NCBI RefSeq assembly: GCF_042685085.1
Contig: NZ_JBHUMM010000007.1
Coordinates: 186,001-250,000 of the forward strand
Direction of reading: 5' to 3'
Length of the DNA: 64,000 nucleotides
Origin: Marinicrinis sediminis
Lineage (GTDB): Bacteria; Bacillota; Bacilli; Paenibacillales; KCTC-33676
Part shown: positions 25,010 through 34,332 of the stretch, piece by piece
Layout of the letters: every line of letters begins with the position of its first letter
How positions within the stretch are numbered: position 1 is the first letter of the stretch
Notes under the pieces: generated by a model
What the model was told of the DNA's origin: nothing
Seen by the model: the letters and a program-made list of their open reading frames with translations, nothing else
The model's database searches: none
Position numbers and translations under genes: made by a program

Positions 25010-25810
25010 CTACTCTCGCGCTCGGGGTCGATTGTTGCTATAAGGAATACACATGGGGAACCCGTAGACGGGGTCCTGGACGATCTTGCTCTCCAAATGA
25101 AACACGTCATGGACTAATCTTTCCGTAATCACCGCTTTCGGATCACCCTGCTCATATACCCCCTGATCTTTGATCGCAACAATATGGTCTGCATAGCGAC
25201 AAGCCATATTGAGATCATGCAAAACCATCACAATCGTTCGTTGCTCTTTCTGATTCAACTGAGCGAGCAGGTCCAATATTTCGATTTGATGCGTCATATC
25301 CAGGAACGTCGTGGGTTCATCCAATAAGATCGTATCGGTATTTTGCGCCAACGTCATCGCGATCCAGGCCCGTTGCCGCTGCCCCCCGGACAATGAATCA
25401 ACCGCTTGATCCGCATATTCCGTTAAATGAGTGCTCGCCAGAGCCATTTGCACCTGCTGCTCATCCTTTTTTGACCATTGCTGTAGCCAGCTCTGATGGG
25501 GATAGCGTCCTTGTTTGACAAGCTGAAACACTGTCATGCCTTCAGGTGTAATGGGACCTTGGGGGAGTATAGCCAGTTGTTTGGCCAGCTCCTTGGTAAC
25601 CATGGAAGAAATCTTTTTTCCATCCAGCATGATTGCCCCATTGCTCGGCTTCATTAAACGGGCAAGAGATCGAAGCAAGGTGGATTTCCCACAACCATTA
25701 CTCCCCACAAAAACGGTTATTTTTCCTTTGGGAAGCTCTATATCCAGGTTATGAATGATTTGTTTTTCTCCATAAGTTAACGTTAATTTTTTTGTTTCCA
25801 AAGCAATCAT
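25010..25810 (-). CDS. Iron-siderophore ABC transporter ATPase (FecE/FhuC family)
   Basis: 266 residues. All ABC motifs are present: Walker A GSNGCGKST near residue 36, signature LSGGQRQRAWIAM near 140, Walker B TILLDEPTTFLDM, and the switch His in VLHDLNMA. The last gene of the four-gene uptake operon, 18 bp after the preceding permease; it drives import of a ferric siderophore through the two FecCD permeases. The closest described arrangement is that of Bacillus hydroxamate or citrate-hydroxamate uptake systems. Confidence 0.95.
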   Translation of the reverse strand: MIALETKKLTLTYGEKQIIHNLDIELPKGKITVFVGSNGCGKSTLLRSLARLMKPSNGAIMLDGKKISSMVTKELAKQLAILPQGPITPEGMTVFQLVKQGRYPHQSWLQQWSKKDEQQVQMALASTHLTEYADQAVDSLSGGQRQRAWIAMTLAQNTDTILLDEPTTFLDMTHQIEILDLLAQLNQKEQRTIVMVLHDLNMACRYADHIVAIKDQGVYEQGDPKAVITERLVHDVFHLESKIVQDPVYGFPMCIPYSNNRPRARE

Positions 25811-25827
25811 GCGGCTTCACTCCTTTA

Positions 25828-26865
25828 TTAGGCATAACGATTACGATACAGTAAATATATAAAAAATGGAGCACCGATTCCGGATACAAAAACTCCAGCA
25901 GGCAAATCTAGCGGAAGAAATGCGGTTCTCGCCACCGTATCCGCCAGGACGACGATTAGACCCCCAAGCAATGCAGATACAGGGAGCAGACTCGCAAACG
26001 ATCGTCCTACCAACTTTCTAGCGATATGTGGCGCGATCAATCCTACGAATCCAATGCCTCCTGCAAACGCTACCGCTGATCCTGCCAGTGCTACACTAAT
26101 AAAAAGCAATACAAATCGATTCACTTGCACTTTAGAACCTAGACTGAGCGCCAAGTCATCTCCAAGTTCCTGCACATTTACTTTGCGAGATAACAGGAGG
26201 GATAGCGGGACGAATACAATGACCCATGGCAACATCGCATAGACATCGTTCCAATTGGCCCCATATACGCTTCCTGTTAACCATATATAGGCCTCACTCG
26301 TGGAGTAAGTGGGACTTAGCACAATCATCATAGTCACAAGCCCTCCAGCAGCGGATTGAACCCCAATTCCGATAAGGACAAGCCTGATTGGAGAAATACC
26401 ATTTTTCCATGACAAGGAATAGATGATGACAAAGACGATCCCTGCTCCTGCTATCGCGGCCACGGGTATCCACTTTAAGCTTATATCTGAAAAAAACGTC
26501 ATACAACTAACCGCAGCAACTGAAGCTCCTCCCGTGATCCCGATAATATCTGGAGAAGCCAGTGGATTGCGGACAACTCCTTGCAAGATTAATCCTGAAA
26601 TAGCCAGTGATGTCCCAACAAGAAAGGCAAGCACAATTCTAGGCAGTCTGAGTGTATCGAGAATAAAGGTATATTCTCCATTTCCCAAACCAATCAAATG
26701 CTTGAGGACATCCAGGGGATTTATCCACGTACTTCCAGCGGATAGACTGATCATAATCAGGACACCCGTGCAACATAACAAGGCTAGGAACATTTTTATC
26801 GCGAAATGATCCAGCAAAATCGATACGGTATCCGTCCGATTACGCAGGATCGTATATTTTTTCAT
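25828..26865 (-). CDS. Siderophore ABC transporter permease (FecCD family), second subunit
   Basis: 345 residues, about ten transmembrane helices. FecCD hallmarks include LRLPRIVLAFLVGTSLAISGLILQGVVRNPLASPDIIGI and GGIGFVGLIAPHIARKLVG. The ATG overlaps the stop codon of the upstream permease by 4 bp (ATGA), giving translational coupling, and AGGGGGG lies 10 nt upstream. It pairs with the other permease to form the membrane pore. Confidence 0.95.
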   Translation of the reverse strand: MKKYTILRNRTDTVSILLDHFAIKMFLALLCCTGVLIMISLSAGSTWINPLDVLKHLIGLGNGEYTFILDTLRLPRIVLAFLVGTSLAISGLILQGVVRNPLASPDIIGITGGASVAAVSCMTFFSDISLKWIPVAAIAGAGIVFVIIYSLSWKNGISPIRLVLIGIGVQSAAGGLVTMMIVLSPTYSTSEAYIWLTGSVYGANWNDVYAMLPWVIVFVPLSLLLSRKVNVQELGDDLALSLGSKVQVNRFVLLFISVALAGSAVAFAGGIGFVGLIAPHIARKLVGRSFASLLPVSALLGGLIVVLADTVARTAFLPLDLPAGVFVSGIGAPFFIYLLYRNRYA

Positions 26866-27875
26866 TTTTGATTAACCCCCCTGCGTGCGAGATAAATAAA
26901 AAAGGGTGCGCCGATCATAGCAGTCATAACCCCAATTGGCATTTCTTCAGGCATAATGATAAACCTTGCTCCTATATCAGCCAGTAGTAACAAGCTTGCA
27001 CCACAAATTGCACTATAGGGGAGGATCCAGCGATAATCGGTTCCTACCATAGAACGAACGATGTGAGGGACAATAAGTCCCACAAAGCCAATCGAACCGC
27101 CCACAGCCACAGAGCCTCCAGCTAATATAACAATGGAAATCGACATCCCTATTTTTACTGAGATGACTTTTTGGCCAAGTCCTTTCGCGATGTCTTCACC
27201 AGAAGTCAGTATATTAATCGAACGCGCAAGAAAAAAAGACAGTACGCCGGCTCCCAGCATCAATGGCCAGATTGGCTGAAGCATCTCGATACTTCTGCCA
27301 GAGACTGAGCCTCCTATCCAAAATAGTACGCCCTCTAGGCTCTGCTCATTTAGCACTAATAAACCTTGTGTAAAAGAGCTGAATAATGCGGTCAATGCCG
27401 TCCCCGCTAATATGATTTTGATAGGAGACAATCTCTCTCTTCCCAACGATCCCAGCGTAAAGACCATAACCGCCGCGATTGCCGCTCCCAGAAAAGCAAA
27501 CCACATTAATTGAATCAAGGAATGAAAGGAGAAAAAAACGGTCGCAAACACAACAAAAAATAACGCACCTGCGTTAATTCCAAAGATACTTGGCGATGCA
27601 ATCGGATTCCTCGTTAATGCCTGCATCAGCGCCCCTGCCACTGCAAGGCTCGCACCAATCGTTACGGCTATAACAGCTCTGGAAAGACGGCTGGTCATCA
27701 TGATGATATGTTCGGTGGAATTGTCATCATAATGGAAAATGGCCTCCAAGACGGTCGCAGGAGAGGTCGTCGTCTGACCAAAAGCCATGCTGCTCCAAAA
27801 AGCGAGGAACAAGAAGCCCATTCCTAACCAAATGCCGACAATTTTATGAGATGTTCGGATGAAGATAGGATTCAT
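26862..27875 (-). CDS. Siderophore ABC transporter permease (FecCD family), first subunit
   Basis: About 337 residues from the ATG at 27875 (a GTG at 27884 is also open). About ten transmembrane helices, with SRLSRAVIAVTIGASLAVAGALMQALTRNPIASPSIFGI and GSIGFVGLIVPHIVRSMVG, both diagnostic of FecCD permeases. It is 90 bp downstream of the binding protein, with a terminator-like hairpin between them that should lower its expression relative to the binding protein. Confidence 0.95.
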   Translation of the reverse strand: MNPIFIRTSHKIVGIWLGMGFLFLAFWSSMAFGQTTTSPATVLEAIFHYDDNSTEHIIMMTSRLSRAVIAVTIGASLAVAGALMQALTRNPIASPSIFGINAGALFFVVFATVFFSFHSLIQLMWFAFLGAAIAAVMVFTLGSLGRERLSPIKIILAGTALTALFSSFTQGLLVLNEQSLEGVLFWIGGSVSGRSIEMLQPIWPLMLGAGVLSFFLARSINILTSGEDIAKGLGQKVISVKIGMSISIVILAGGSVAVGGSIGFVGLIVPHIVRSMVGTDYRWILPYSAICGASLLLLADIGARFIIMPEEMPIGVMTAMIGAPFFIYLARRGVNQK

Positions 27876-27930
27876 ATGTATCACTCTTTTCCATCAACTT
27901 GCATGCTATGTAATCCCTAGATGCTAAAAA

Positions 27931-27950
27931 TAGGGGGATGACTCCCCCTA
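27931..27950 (-). terminator. Intra-operon terminator/attenuator between binding protein and permeases
   Basis: TAGGGGGA (27931-27938) pairs with TCCCCCTA (27943-27950), loop of 4, followed on the minus strand by TTTTT. It probably causes partial termination, allowing excess binding protein over permease. Confidence 0.8.
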
Positions 27951-27964
27951 TGCACTTTCTACTC

Positions 27965-29011
27965 TTATTTTAATTCGTAATGTTCATAGATTTGATCGAG
28001 CATCTGATTTGCAGAGATATATCCTCCGCCCATATTCCATGCTACCTCATCTACGATCGTGACCTGATCATTCTGAACCGCATTCAAGTTCTTCCAAAGT
28101 GGATGATTGGTCCACTCTTTATAAGTTTGCTCAATCATGGCTGCATCCGGACTATGACCGTCCGCGTTGAAAATAAAGAATACATCTGCATCCATCGAAG
28201 GAATACTTTCTTTATCCGTTAATTTCAATACGACATTGCCATCATCCGCTGCCTTTTGTTGCACTTCAGAACGGACAAAGCCTAGTTCACTCAGGATATC
28301 TCCGGCAAAACCAGTTACATAAATCCGCGCATGATCCGTTCTGAAATTGAGGACGGATACTTCTAACGGCCAATTCTCACCAAGCTTGGTTGCGATTTTT
28401 GTTTTAAAATCTTCTGTCCGCTCATTCCAGTTAGACAGCAATTCATCTGCCTTTTCCTTCTGATTGGTTGCTTGTCCAATTAACTGTACCGTATCTTTGA
28501 ATTTATATACCGTTTCATGCGTCACGGTAGGTGCGATCTGTGAGAGCTGTTCATACACTTTTTCATGACGCAGCTTGGAAGCAATAATCAAATCCGGATT
28601 CAGTTTGGATATCTCCTCCAGGTTTGGTTGTGTTTCCAAGCCAACGATAGGAACATCTTTTAGTTCATCACGCAAGTATTCATACATCGGCTGCTGTGTC
28701 CAGGACTCCACCACTCCCACTGGAATTACCCCTAAGGCTACGGCTACATCTGTCGCCCCCTGGTAAAGGGTTACTACTCTCACTAGTGTTCCTTCCACGG
28801 TTGTTTCACCCATGGCGTGCTGGATAACGCGCACATCCTTGTTATCACTCGTATTATTGGCAGCTGTATCATTGCTGGAACCTTCGTTATTCGTTTGATT
28901 AGTATGATTTGCAGCATGATTGGAATGGTTATTCTCCCCTGCTCCCCCACATCCTGCGATCATGACAAGCACCACCATCATCATACTCACGATCATTAAC
29001 GTTTTCTTCAT
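27965..29011 (-). CDS. Ferric-siderophore binding lipoprotein
   Basis: 348 residues, start after AGGGAGGAAAACCACG. Lipobox VMIAGC with the lipidated Cys at about residue 21, then an Asn/His-rich linker (several NHxN repeats) and a PBP2 helical-backbone domain: RVVTLYQGATDVAVALGVIPVGVVESW, LKDVPIVGLETQPNLEEISKLNPDLIIAS and SVLNFRTDHARIYVTGFAGDILSELGFVR. This resembles the YfiY-type receptors that bind schizokinen or related hydroxamates. First gene of the operon, under two Fur boxes. Confidence 0.92.
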   Translation of the reverse strand: MKKTLMIVSMMMVVLVMIAGCGGAGENNHSNHAANHTNQTNNEGSSNDTAANNTSDNKDVRVIQHAMGETTVEGTLVRVVTLYQGATDVAVALGVIPVGVVESWTQQPMYEYLRDELKDVPIVGLETQPNLEEISKLNPDLIIASKLRHEKVYEQLSQIAPTVTHETVYKFKDTVQLIGQATNQKEKADELLSNWNERTEDFKTKIATKLGENWPLEVSVLNFRTDHARIYVTGFAGDILSELGFVRSEVQQKAADDGNVVLKLTDKESIPSMDADVFFIFNADGHSPDAAMIEQTYKEWTNHPLWKNLNAVQNDQVTIVDEVAWNMGGGYISANQMLDQIYEHYELK

Positions 29012-29077
29012 CTTCGTGGTTTTCCTCCCTATATATGTAATGTAATGTTATCTGTCTCTGTGAGACTTATCATTGTC

Positions 29078-29118
29078 GAAAATGATTATCATTACCTATG
29101 AAATGATAATCATTTTCA
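29078..29118 (-). promoter_or_regulatory. Tandem Fur boxes
   Basis: GAAAATGATTATCATTACC (29078-29096) and GAAATGATAATCATTTTCA (29100-29118) both match the 19-bp Fur consensus around GATAATCATT. They lie 67-107 bp upstream of the binding-protein start, so the siderophore uptake operon should be repressed in iron-replete cells. Confidence 0.88.
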
Positions 29119-29154
29119 ACTGAATTGTCAATCATATATTTGTTTTGTCACAAT

Positions 29155-29178
29155 AAAGACACCCTTTCGGGTGTCTTT
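29155..29178. terminator. Hairpin terminator-like sequence
   Basis: AAAGACACCC (29155-29164) pairs perfectly with GGGTGTCTTT (29169-29178). It resembles the hairpin following ssrA at 55391-55420. No gene ends immediately before it on either strand, so its original partner may have been lost. Confidence 0.55.
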
Positions 29179-29261
29179 AGGTTATGGAACTGACCCTCGT
29201 CTGTATCATCGAGAGACCACCTGCCATAGTGCAGGCGCGAACAAAGATGCTACTCTAAAGT

Positions 29262-29455
29262 GGTTCCTTTCTTTCATGATGCGTACAGCACACAAGTAAT
29301 CATCGCTAAACGCCCAGACATACCTTGCAATATCCGCTAGTATTCACGTTCTAGCGCACGTAGGACAAGTTCCAACCGTTGAGTATGGTGTTCATTTGTT
29401 TTTATACCTCTTATCTATTCGCAGCTGACCTGCTTAACGATTCACATCTTTTATA
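29262..29455 (-). pseudogene. Degenerate nucleoside deaminase fragment, copy 1
   Basis: This segment is recognisably similar to the deaminase remnant at 33826-34020 (for example CGTACAGCAC-CAAGTAATCATC, GGATAT-GCAAG, and GTTGAGTA-TGTTCATTTGTTTTT-TAC), but small indels and stop codons break every frame, including the region that encodes the PCPMCAG zinc motif in copy 2. It marks the left edge of the AT-rich island. Confidence 0.7.
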
Positions 29456-29837
29456 GTAACGTTAGGGCGGCTGGTATGTTTTAATTTAGCGTTAAGCAAA
29501 TATATCGAAAATATTTTTTTAATCTGAAGATCAAATATCAAGCTATAGATGATCCTATTTCAATTTTTGTGATTCTAATGATCTATATACAACAATATTA
29601 AAAGGTGGTATTATTTTCATGTGATTGTAACTGGGATATATACCCTATTATAATTATTTATTAAAAAAATATAAAAGAAAGGATGCGTGCTTTTCTTCGT
29701 CCATAGAAATCAACTCTTAAAATACCCTTTTTAAAAGAGCATCTTTCTAAAAAATCATCTGTAAAAAGTCAGATAGTTGAAGCATTTTTGTTCTAAAAAA
29801 GTAGGTAGATTTATAACTTCTATAGGTGGTGAGTGAA
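29456..29837. other. AT-rich intergenic region upstream of the exported-protein genes
   Basis: About 380 bp of low-GC sequence without a supported gene; it must hold the promoter for the gene at 29838. GC content drops sharply here compared with the siderophore operon. Confidence 0.5.
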
Positions 29838-30755
29838 GTGTTTTCAAGAAAGAACGTATTATTTACCGTTGTATTGATTCTGTTATGTAGTTCATCTTAT
29901 TTAATTATTAATCAAACTAAATCACACGCAGCTACTACAGTAGGAATTACTTTATCGTATGCTTATGAATCAATTCCATCTTCTTCAGTTAATGGTTGGA
30001 ATATTGTAGATTCTAATGCTCAAGTTTTATATAAAGTAACGGTCAAAGCAACAGTGTCTGGTGGCGGTTATGGTATCATCGGTAAATATCTAACATTCAG
30101 CAACCCTAATACATCTAGTATTAAAAAAATTGGCACTGAATCTTCTATCAATACTAGTTATGCTACATATGCTACTTACGAAGTTCGCGGAGTGCAGACT
30201 TTTTCTGTAACAGCTTCAATTAACGATGGGACATATATCGGTTCTGGAACAAACAACATTACCAATGTACTAACAGCAAATTATCAATCTACCTTTTATT
30301 GCACATGTTATAACACGCCAGATGAAAAAGATTTCTCAGGAAATCGAACTGCAACTGCAACTGGTATTACAGGAAAGTACAAACAATCCTTTTTAGATGC
30401 AGTAAAATTAAATGGATCTGGTTGGTCTCAGGACAGCACTTGGATTCGCTATAATGCCTCGACCAGCAATTACTCTTTTACAGCACCTACTACTGCTTCT
30501 GGAACAACACCAGTAAAAAATAAAACGATTGCGGTAGACAGATACTACATTCCAAGATGGGCACCAAGTGGAACATGGCAAAGAGGAACTGTTGATATAA
30601 GTGGCGTTGGAAAACGACTTGCAGAAGACGCAGGTGGTGCCATAAATCAATACGATATCGATATTTATATGGGTGTAGGGAATGCATGGAAAACAGATCC
30701 GATCTGTAATAATAGTAATCGTTCTGTCACCTATCTTGGCAACAACAAATGGTAA
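29838..30755 (+). CDS. Secreted protein with C-terminal 3D (double-psi beta-barrel) domain
   Basis: About 305 residues from the GTG at 29838 (AGGTGGTGAGTGA upstream; an in-frame GTG at 29826 is too close to that site). An N-terminal signal peptide ends near SHAATT. The middle (40-150) is Ser/Thr/Asn-rich and beta-like. The C-terminal part fits the 3D domain of cell-wall-active proteins: FYCTCYNTPDEKDFSG as the opening strand, KTIAVDRYYIPRWAPSGT, KRLAEDAGGAINQYDIDIYMG with the conserved Asp residues, and a final RSVTYLG strand. Such domains occur in lytic transglycosylases and resuscitation-type proteins. It is 15 bp upstream of a second exported protein. A two-residue Cys pair in FYCTC is unusual. 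Wall remodelling is inferred. Confidence 0.7.
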   Translation: MFSRKNVLFTVVLILLCSSSYLIINQTKSHAATTVGITLSYAYESIPSSSVNGWNIVDSNAQVLYKVTVKATVSGGGYGIIGKYLTFSNPNTSSIKKIGTESSINTSYATYATYEVRGVQTFSVTASINDGTYIGSGTNNITNVLTANYQSTFYCTCYNTPDEKDFSGNRTATATGITGKYKQSFLDAVKLNGSGWSQDSTWIRYNASTSNYSFTAPTTASGTTPVKNKTIAVDRYYIPRWAPSGTWQRGTVDISGVGKRLAEDAGGAINQYDIDIYMGVGNAWKTDPICNNSNRSVTYLGNNKW

Positions 30756-30770
30756 TGGAGGTTTGTTGAT

Positions 30771-31718
30771 ATGGTAAATTTCAAATCAAAAACATTATTA
30801 TATTGGATAATAATTTGCTTCATATTAGCTACTTGTTCTGCGGTTACCGTCAGTGCAATAAGTACTGATAATCTATCATTTTTCGAAATGAATTCAACAG
30901 AAGTTAATCAAAATTCTGGCACATCTAATCCATCTATCATTAATAATCAAATTCATTTTCAAAGTAAAAAATTAACCTCCTCCAAACAGGAGAAGCTTCT
31001 TCCCGTTACTTCACCAGATGGAAATATGGTGGCGTTTGCTTATAACTTATTTGCTAGTTCAAATCAAGATCCAAAAATCGGATTTGTAGATATTAAATCA
31101 GGAGAAACAATAGACATTCCAATTATTGATCATTTAGCAACGAGCTGGTTAAAAGTCGGATGGTTTGATAATAAAAGATTTGGTGTAGTTGGACAAATCA
31201 ATCCTAGCCTTGAAGTTATAGAGATAGTAAACATTGAAAGCAAAAAAATTGAAAATACTTATTACGGTTTAGGGTTTACTTGGGATGACAAACATAACCG
31301 ATTACTTTTCAATGTTCCACAACCTCACTTTGGTGAAGGAGAAAAAGGGAAAAATAAGATTGTAGATGACTTGGGTAACATTTATTATGAATCCCCAATA
31401 GATGTAGTCATTTATGGAGGTCCAAACATTGATAAAACAGGTCAAAACATCGCTTTTTTTGAAGGTAATATGACTACCAATGATATCTTTCTTGTAACAG
31501 CTACCAAATCGAATAATAAGGGATCAGTTAGCAATATAAAGAAATCAATATGGGAACATGACATAGGTAAAATTGAGTGGAAAGATCATAAATCAATTAA
31601 AATAAATGGTCGATATAGTATTCTTGAATATGACTTAAATCAACAAGCTCTACTAACAAGAACGGACACCCCTGAAAAAATAGAATTAGATTTAAAGTTC
31701 CAAGAAAAAAATAATTGA
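30771..31718 (+). CDS. Exported protein of unknown function, beta-propeller-like
   Basis: 315 residues, ATG after GGAGGTTTGTTGAT. Signal-peptide-like N-terminus YWIIICFILATCSAVTVSA. The body has repeated short strands with patterns such as LLPVTSPDGNMVAFAYN, KIGFVDIKSGETIDIP, FTWDDKHNRLLFNVP and NIDKTGQNIAFFEG, reminiscent of TolB/WD40-type blades. No catalytic motif is recognised. Low GC; co-transcribed with the 3D-domain gene 15 bp upstream and followed by a strong hairpin. Confidence 0.6.
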   Translation: MVNFKSKTLLYWIIICFILATCSAVTVSAISTDNLSFFEMNSTEVNQNSGTSNPSIINNQIHFQSKKLTSSKQEKLLPVTSPDGNMVAFAYNLFASSNQDPKIGFVDIKSGETIDIPIIDHLATSWLKVGWFDNKRFGVVGQINPSLEVIEIVNIESKKIENTYYGLGFTWDDKHNRLLFNVPQPHFGEGEKGKNKIVDDLGNIYYESPIDVVIYGGPNIDKTGQNIAFFEGNMTTNDIFLVTATKSNNKGSVSNIKKSIWEHDIGKIEWKDHKSIKINGRYSILEYDLNQQALLTRTDTPEKIELDLKFQEKNN

Positions 31719-31732
31719 GCATTAAGTCATCA

Positions 31733-31769
31733 GAGAGATATGAATTGTTGATTTTCATTCATATCTCTC
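31733..31769 (+). terminator. Long perfect hairpin after the exported-protein pair
   Basis: GAGAGATATGAAT (31733-31745) and ATTCATATCTCTC (31757-31769) form a 13-bp perfect stem with an 11-nt loop, 15 bp beyond the stop codon. There is only a weak T-tract after it. Confidence 0.65.
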
Positions 31770-31853
31770 CTTCTATGGTTCTATGACTGATGACCTTTCG
31801 AAACCTAACTGTTTTCAAGTGAATAATATAATTCATATAGGTGGTGAATATTT

Positions 31854-32705
31854 ATGTCAGGAAAGGTGTATTTGATAATAACGTTACTAATGATTATCCT
31901 TGTTGGTTGCGGTCAGGAAATGAATAACGATCCAGGTCAAGAGGAAAGGATACCTAATGACATTCAACAAGGAAATTTGTCTACTGTTGAAGAAATTAGT
32001 TCTCAGAAGGAATATTTAAATCTTTCTACATTACAGGTACAATGGTATGCAGACGAAGATCCTGAGCAGTTAGACATTAGCTATCGACTAAGTGATATAC
32101 TTCAATTGAAAATAAAAACAACTAATGAAGAATGGGATTTGGATCTCCCTGAACTTGCTTACCCCGAGGATGTTCAAGTGATTCAATTGGAAGAAGGACA
32201 ATCTGCTTTATCAATAAAACTAAATTACTATGAGCCAGAAGCAACTATTCAAAACCCCGTCGATGAACGATGGGCTTACTTGATTTTGAGATCGCAAAAC
32301 AATCGTTTTATGACATTACTAAATACGATGACGGACCAATCTCATACTGAAAACAATTTTAAAATTAGTTTCACCTCACCAGATCATTTCAATATTTTAG
32401 ATCACAGCACCAATTTCACTGTTGATTTTAAATCTGATCTCTATTCTGAAAATCCCAATCTATCTTTGTTCAAGCCTTCGAACTGGTTTACTCAAGTGAA
32501 TCTTACAACTTCACAGACAGGAAATGCTGAAATTAGTTGTACAAAAATGATTCCTGGCCTTAATAAGGAAAGTCCACTAGGGTTCTTTAAATATAATTAC
32601 ATTTGGATAAATGATGCATTTGTGTTAACAAAAGAGTCATTTTTCACTTCGCCTGGTGTGTTTATGGAAAATCCGACAATCGTAAAAGAGACTTCTTACG
32701 AATAA
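31854..32705 (+). CDS. Lipoprotein of unknown function
   Basis: 283 residues, ATG after AGGTGGTGAATATTT, a ribosome binding site almost identical to that of the gene at 29838. Lipobox MIILVGC near residue 19 is followed by an acidic linker. The rest is Asp/Glu/Asn-rich and beta-like with no recognised domain. Low GC like its two upstream neighbours; the three genes look like one acquired group of exported proteins. No function can be given. Confidence 0.6.
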   Translation: MSGKVYLIITLLMIILVGCGQEMNNDPGQEERIPNDIQQGNLSTVEEISSQKEYLNLSTLQVQWYADEDPEQLDISYRLSDILQLKIKTTNEEWDLDLPELAYPEDVQVIQLEEGQSALSIKLNYYEPEATIQNPVDERWAYLILRSQNNRFMTLLNTMTDQSHTENNFKISFTSPDHFNILDHSTNFTVDFKSDLYSENPNLSLFKPSNWFTQVNLTTSQTGNAEISCTKMIPGLNKESPLGFFKYNYIWINDAFVLTKESFFTSPGVFMENPTIVKETSYE

Positions 32706-32798
32706 TCCTACGAATAGGGATGCCATCCTCACATTTTTACAAAGCAATGGCTCCGACCATATGGTTGAGGTGCATTTCTGGGGTCTGTCAAGTGACAT

Positions 32799-33560
32799 TC
32801 ATGGTGATGAGATAAAGCATCTATAGAAGAGCGTCATCTGTCGGTAAGATGCTCTTCCCTTGGTCACCTTCCGTAATTGGCGATGATAGCTTTCGATGAT
32901 ATTGGTGGTGTAGATCAGCTTTCGGATCTCGGATGGATACTTGAAGAAGGTGGCAAGCTCCTCACAGTTGTTGCACCAGGAGCGAATGATGAGGGAATGC
33001 TTGCTTCCCCAGGTTTCTTCAAACAGATCCAGTTCCATCAAAGCCATTTCCTCTGTCGCGGCTTTATAAATGGGCTTTAGATCTGCTTCACCTTTTTCAA
33101 ATCCTTGTAGGAGACATAACGGGTGGAATTGCGAATCTGGTGAATGATGCACTTACGCCTCGGTTCTTCAAATCATTCAGTACGCTCAGCCACAACTTTG
33201 CAGATTCATTTTCGCCAATCCACATGCCCAGTACGTCCTTGATCCCATCGAGATCAATCCCGATGACCATGTAAGCTGCTTTGTTGATGATCGCGCCATC
33301 TTGCTTCACTTTAAAGTGAATGGCATCTAAATAGACCACCGCATAGATGCCCTGGAGTGGTCGGTTCTGCCATTCTTTCACTAGGGGCAGAATTTTGTTC
33401 TTGACGTTGGAAATGAAGGTGGGAGAGACTTCTACACCGTACAATTGCTGCAAATGATCCTGAATCTCGCGGTTGTTGACTCCTTCTTTGGCATATAGGG
33501 CAACGATTTGATCTTCGATTCCGGTATGTCTTTGTAAAAACTTACATCGATTACTATTAA
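32799..33560 (-). pseudogene. IS256-family (mutator-type) transposase remnant
   Basis: Pieces in different frames match IS256 transposases: YAKEGVNNREIQDHLQQLYGV (about 33440-33510), GIYAVVYLDAIHFKVKQDG with a DDE-type Asp (about 33290-33350), IGENESAKLWLSVLNDLKNRGV, then a jump straight to the CIIHQIRNSTRYVSYKDL segment, showing a deletion of about 35 codons and a frameshift near 33155. IYTTNIIESYHRQLRKVTKG follows near 32875-32935. Both ends are missing and no inverted repeats were found, so it is inactive. Confidence 0.88.
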
Positions 33561-33674
33561 AGATTCCACTCTTATACCCAGTATTTACTACTAAGCATTC
33601 GGCTCCAAATCAGATAAGTTGCGAAATGGCTCAGTGGTCTAATTGTAATAATGATATTGGAGATCTACCATCGC

Positions 33675-34022
33675 TCAATCCGCCCAGGTATTCTCTGAGA
33701 CATCGCTTACTCTATACTTAACCCCGCGTCGTTCACCCCATAGTCGATGCAGTTTCTGTGACCATATTGCCAAATCCTTATACGGCATTGCTGTTACGCA
33801 TATCTTATCGAACTTATGTCTAAAATGGTTCCCTGCCTTCATGATTCGTACAGCACCCAAGTAATCATCACTTAGAGCCCAGACGGATCTTGCTATATCC
33901 GCAAGTATTAGCGCACCTGCACACATCGGGCAAGGTTCAACTGTTGAGTACAATGTGCATTTGTTTTTGTACTTCTTGTCCATAAGTAATTGCCCAGCTT
34001 GTCTGATGACATCTATTTCAAA
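33675..34022 (-). pseudogene. Truncated nucleoside deaminase, copy 2
   Basis: The frame encodes CTLYSTVEPCPMCAGALILADIA, the PCxxC zinc-binding motif of cytidine/guanine/tRNA-adenosine deaminase family enzymes, followed by a normal-looking C-terminus. Upstream the frame continues EIDVIRQAGQLL, but where the catalytic HAE motif should be it reads IFE, and a stop lies about 10 codons further on. The catalytic half is lost, so this is a remnant, although a shorter start at 33983 leaves an open frame of 102 codons. It is homologous to the more decayed piece at 29262-29455. Confidence 0.75.
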
Positions 34023-34236
34023 AATCCTTCTTCCACTAAATTGCCCAATAGCTTAGCAAGATTCACTTCATGTTACGGCCAGGTTGGTTGCTCGCCCCGT
34101 CTCTGACAGGTTCTTTCGTTGATACGCTTTACGCACAGACTTTGCCATACGCAAGTATCCAAGCTATACGGGGACTTGATTCCTCCGGCGATCGAACTTT
34201 CACCTGCTAGAAGATGCGTGCCTCTAGGCACGCATC
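34023..34236. other. Intergenic region with a 10-bp hairpin
   Basis: No supported gene. GATGCGTGCC (34213-34222) and GGCACGCATC (34227-34236) form a perfect hairpin with a TCTA loop but no T-tract in either direction. The stretch 34073-34210 is not explained; short frames here have no ribosome binding site. Confidence 0.5.
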
Positions 34237-34246
34237 CTATAAAAAG

Positions 34247-34307
34247 ACGCCATACCATCAAGTCTAATGGGAAAGTTCCTTCCTCATCGACGTGAACGGT
34301 ATGGCGT
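34247..34307 (-). terminator. Terminator downstream of the hydroxyacid dehydrogenase
   Basis: ACGCCATACC (34247-34256) and GGTATGGCGT (34298-34307) are complementary 10-bp arms around a 41-nt loop, with A-run and T-run flanks on both sides, so it can act in either direction. It ends the dehydrogenase unit on the minus strand. Confidence 0.6.
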
Positions 34308-34332
34308 TTTTTTGTTTTGTGCTACTGAAGGT

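Noticed and set aside
32799..33560. Functional IS256-type insertion sequence
   Set aside because: Internal deletion, frameshift and missing ends; no terminal inverted repeats or target duplication were found.
34073..34261. 62-codon frame next to the deaminase remnant
   Set aside because: It runs through a perfect 10-bp hairpin, lacks a ribosome binding site, and has low-complexity Arg/Cys/Trp composition.
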